A DNA stretch of 64,000 bases. It comes from Phaseolus vulgaris (Eukaryota; Streptophyta; Magnoliopsida; Fabales; Fabaceae). Made by a program: the position numbers and the translations under genes. Every line of letters starts with the position of its first letter. Position 1 is the first letter of the stretch. Below, one piece after another: positions 63,201-64,000 of this stretch. The notes under the pieces are model-generated. The model searched no databases. It saw nothing but the letters and a program-made list of their open reading frames with translations, and had not been told where the DNA came from. The stretch is taken from assembly GCF_000499845.2 (NCBI RefSeq), contig NC_023750.2, positions 31,807,869 to 31,871,868 of the forward strand. Reading direction: 5' to 3'.

Positions 63201-63904
63201 ACAAACCTAGCTATCTTAGCCTCCTCACTCTCATCCATATTAACTCGAATTAAAAGCGTGTCTAGTTGTTTAAAGTAATCATCCACACTTAGCGCGCCTT
63301 GATGAAACCGTTGGAGTTTCAACATAAGGTCTTTCCTAAAGTGTGGGGGTACGAATCTAGCGCGTAAACATGCTTTCAAATCGTTCCAAGAGACCACGGG
63401 CGGCCTCTTGTGTAGGTCAATGTCCATGAGGTATTGATGCCACCATTGCATGGCATAGTCCAAAAATTCTAAAGAAGCTAACTTAACCCTATGCTCATCC
63501 CTAACCCCATTTACATCAAAAATTTGGTCCACCTTAGCCTCCCATCCTAAGTATACATTGGGATCACTATCACCACTAAAACTAGGAAGTTTTACATTTG
63601 GAGAACAAGGGCCAGCCACATGTTGGCGCCTCTCTTCATGGTGATGATGTCTTGGCCTTGGATTGTCTTCATAATAACCATGGGAGTGCCTTGAAGAATG
63701 CCGACTAGGAGGAGGAGTTCTTTTCTCACGGTTTTGATGCATTTCCTCTCGGTTTAACTCCAAACTTTGGAGCCGTGCTTCCATCTTCCTTATCACCTCA
63801 AGATAGTGAGCATTGGATTGCTTGGCATTCTTTAAGTCCTCATAAAGGGCTGCCTTTTGTGGTGAGCACGGTTTGGAGGACTCTCCACTAGAGAAATGAG
63901 CCAT
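60083..63904 (-). CDS. Ty3/gypsy gag-pol ORF with an internal in-frame deletion (about 1273 aa)
   Basis: Start taken at MAHFSSGES (63904), ten codons after the first ATG (63934), by comparison with the gag-protease ORF. Residues below are counted from 63934. Order: gag ([19 protein letters not shown]), zinc knuckle [14 protein letters not shown], protease ([25 protein letters not shown]), RT ([30 protein letters not shown] at 792-795), then RNase H starting [11 protein letters not shown]. At residue ~946 (plus-strand 61097-61102) it jumps to [17 protein letters not shown] of integrase. So most of RNase H, the HHCC zinc region and the first catalytic Asp are lost, although the frame is open. 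The remaining core has SDRDSKF and [13 protein letters not shown]. The C-terminus, with AQQGAQA repeats and ITRSMAR, runs into the LTR. Confidence 0.93.
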   Translation of the reverse strand: MAHFSSGESSKPCSPQKAALYEDLKNAKQSNAHYLEVIRKMEARLQSLELNREEMHQNREKRTPPPSRHSSRHSHGYYEDNPRPRHHHHEERRQHVAGPCSPNVKLPSFSGDSDPNVYLGWEAKVDQIFDVNGVRDEHRVKLASLEFLDYAMQWWHQYLMDIDLHKRPPVVSWNDLKACLRARFVPPHFRKDLMLKLQRFHQGALSVDDYFKQLDTLLIRVNMDESEEAKIARFVSGLRRDIQDVVELQEYSSLENVVHLASKIENQLARKNAFKNSSKDNYYHSSWKNKNSFSNIPSKDSTFKPRDSKPSTSNARPKSPQKSSSKKCFKCLSYGHIASNCPTKRTMYMHDGVDSSEHGFESSRHSSPSRSPSESESESPHEGDLLVIRRMLGQVLKPFDETQRENIFHSRCLINDRVCSLIVDGGSCANVASTRVVDKLGLPTISHAKPYKLQWLSEVGEIVVNKQVLITFSIGKYKDEVLCDVVPMEATHILLGRPWQFDRKIFHDGFTNKISFNFHGHKVILKSLSPKEVHEDQVKMREKREKEKEIKNSKRSLLISSQQVQKVIVTHKPIFLAIPRPIEYESAKDSPTCLDHLVKEYEDVFQDPPKGLPPLRGIEHQIDFMPGVSLPNRPAYRTNPQETKEIQRQVEDLLAKGWVQDSMSPCAMPVILVPKKDGTWRMCTDCRAINNITIKYRHPIPRLDDLLDELHGSKIFSKIDLKSGYNQIRIKHGDEWKTAFKTKFGLYEWLVMPFGLTNAPSTFMRLMHHVLRAFIGKFVVVYFDDILIYSLSLEDHESHVRQVLETLRKEKLYANHAKCFFALDHIDFLGFVVSHKGVHVDQTKVAAIQHWPTPTNVNEVRSFHGLASFYRRFVKDFSTIAAPLNAIVKKDVVFKWGQEQENAFQTLKDKLTKAPILALPNFAKTFEIECDASNIGKDSIFVVVDRFSKMAHFIPCHKVDDACHIANLFFKEVVRLHGLPRSIVSDRDSKFLSHFWRTLWGKLGTKLLFSTTCHPQTDGQTEVVNRTLGQLLRCFISGNPRAWEDLLPHVEFAYNRVVNSTTNHSPFEVVYGFNPLTPLDLLPIPVLDEVLCKDGFEKASFVKDLHNRIKLQIEKKVGKYADTANQRRKALIFELGDWVWLHLRKDRFPSLRKSKLMPRGDGPFQVIKRINDNAYELDMPSTYLGSNSFNVTDLTPFAAGFPNSWTNSLQPGEHDGNQVEDALGHEDQAQQGAQAHQGVQAQQGAQAQRITRSMARALGQEYNKMALLISFIE

Positions 63905-64000
63905 GAGCAGAAAATACACAAAAACATAAAACAAAACAGTGAAAGAAACTTGTTAAACAATTAAAAACAGTGAGATATAGGTTGCTGGAAAAATGCCCAA
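63905..64000 (-). other. Leader of the chromovirus-like element, truncated by the window edge
   Basis: A-rich sequence upstream of the chosen start; PBS and 5' LTR lie outside the window. Confidence 0.6.

Larger units (their letters stand above)
59362..64000 (-). mobile_element. Chromovirus-like Ty3/gypsy element, minus strand, right end outside the window
   Basis: 3' LTR at 59362-60263 (TGATGTG…CCATCA on the plus strand), PPT (minus GGGGAGCA at 60264-60271), one long gag-pol ORF, and leader running off the right edge. Inserted in the Tat-3 3' LTR. Same family as the solo LTR at 27795, the gag-protease element at 7115 and the fragment at 1-1055. Confidence 0.9.

Noticed and set aside
1..64000. 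tRNA or rRNA genes
   Set aside because: None recognised by eye on either strand; only tRNA-complementary PBS sites are present. A tRNAscan run would settle it.

Overview
This is a plant nuclear window, almost certainly from a legume (the Phaseoleae are my best guess). The inference rests on TATA-bearing LTRs, AT-rich introns and spacers, SIRE-like Copia, Tat-lineage and chromovirus-like Ty3/gypsy elements, L1-type LINEs, a CACTA end and one plant-specific Q-type C2H2 zinc-finger gene. There are no bacterial genes or operons. Only one ordinary host gene is recognisable: a ZAT1/4/9-like repressor on the minus strand at 33152-34612.

Bases 1-29651 are a nest of LTR retrotransposons. A minus-strand Tat element (Tat-1, 1056-17862; left LTR lost) carries gag-protease joined directly to integrase, a tandem array and an extra ORF antisense to gag-pol. 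Its 5' LTR was hit by a Copia element (6662-17308, TSD CCCTC) that has gag and an extra ORF but no pol. That Copia's 3' LTR in turn holds a gag-protease-only Ty3 element (about 7115-11841) bounded by a 388-bp inverted repeat. To the right come a plus-strand Ty3 gag-pol fragment, Copia and Ty3 LTR pieces, and a second Tat element (Tat-2, plus strand, 21030-29651). Tat-2 consists of integrase, a hairpin-bearing array, an antisense ORF and a 3' LTR, and it is interrupted by two solo LTRs with perfect TSDs (22990-23945, ATCTG; 27795-28810, TAAGC).

Bases 29652-44376 are AT-rich and gene-poor. They hold a candidate MITE, the zinc-finger gene, an inverted-repeat element flanked by ~160-bp direct repeats, two tiny poly(A)-only retroposition scars, a decayed minus-strand LINE (38062-~42950) and one end of a CACTA element (43133). 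Bases 44377-50612 are a nearly complete plus-strand LINE with a perfect 15-bp TSD.

Bases 53364-59361 are a third Tat element (Tat-3) with both LTRs, PBS, gag, protease and about 20 copies of a 70-bp repeat, but no reverse transcriptase. Its 3' LTR is cut by a chromovirus-like Ty3 element whose ORF (60083-63904) is open for ~1270 codons but lacks RNase H and the N-terminal part of integrase.

Three themes stand out. Every LTR element that can be assessed is a pol-less or pol-deleted derivative. The Tat tandem arrays contain short hairpins whose stems covary between copies and elements. The Copia family carries a paired 16-bp near-palindrome always spaced 21 bp, in LTR, leader and coding sequence alike.
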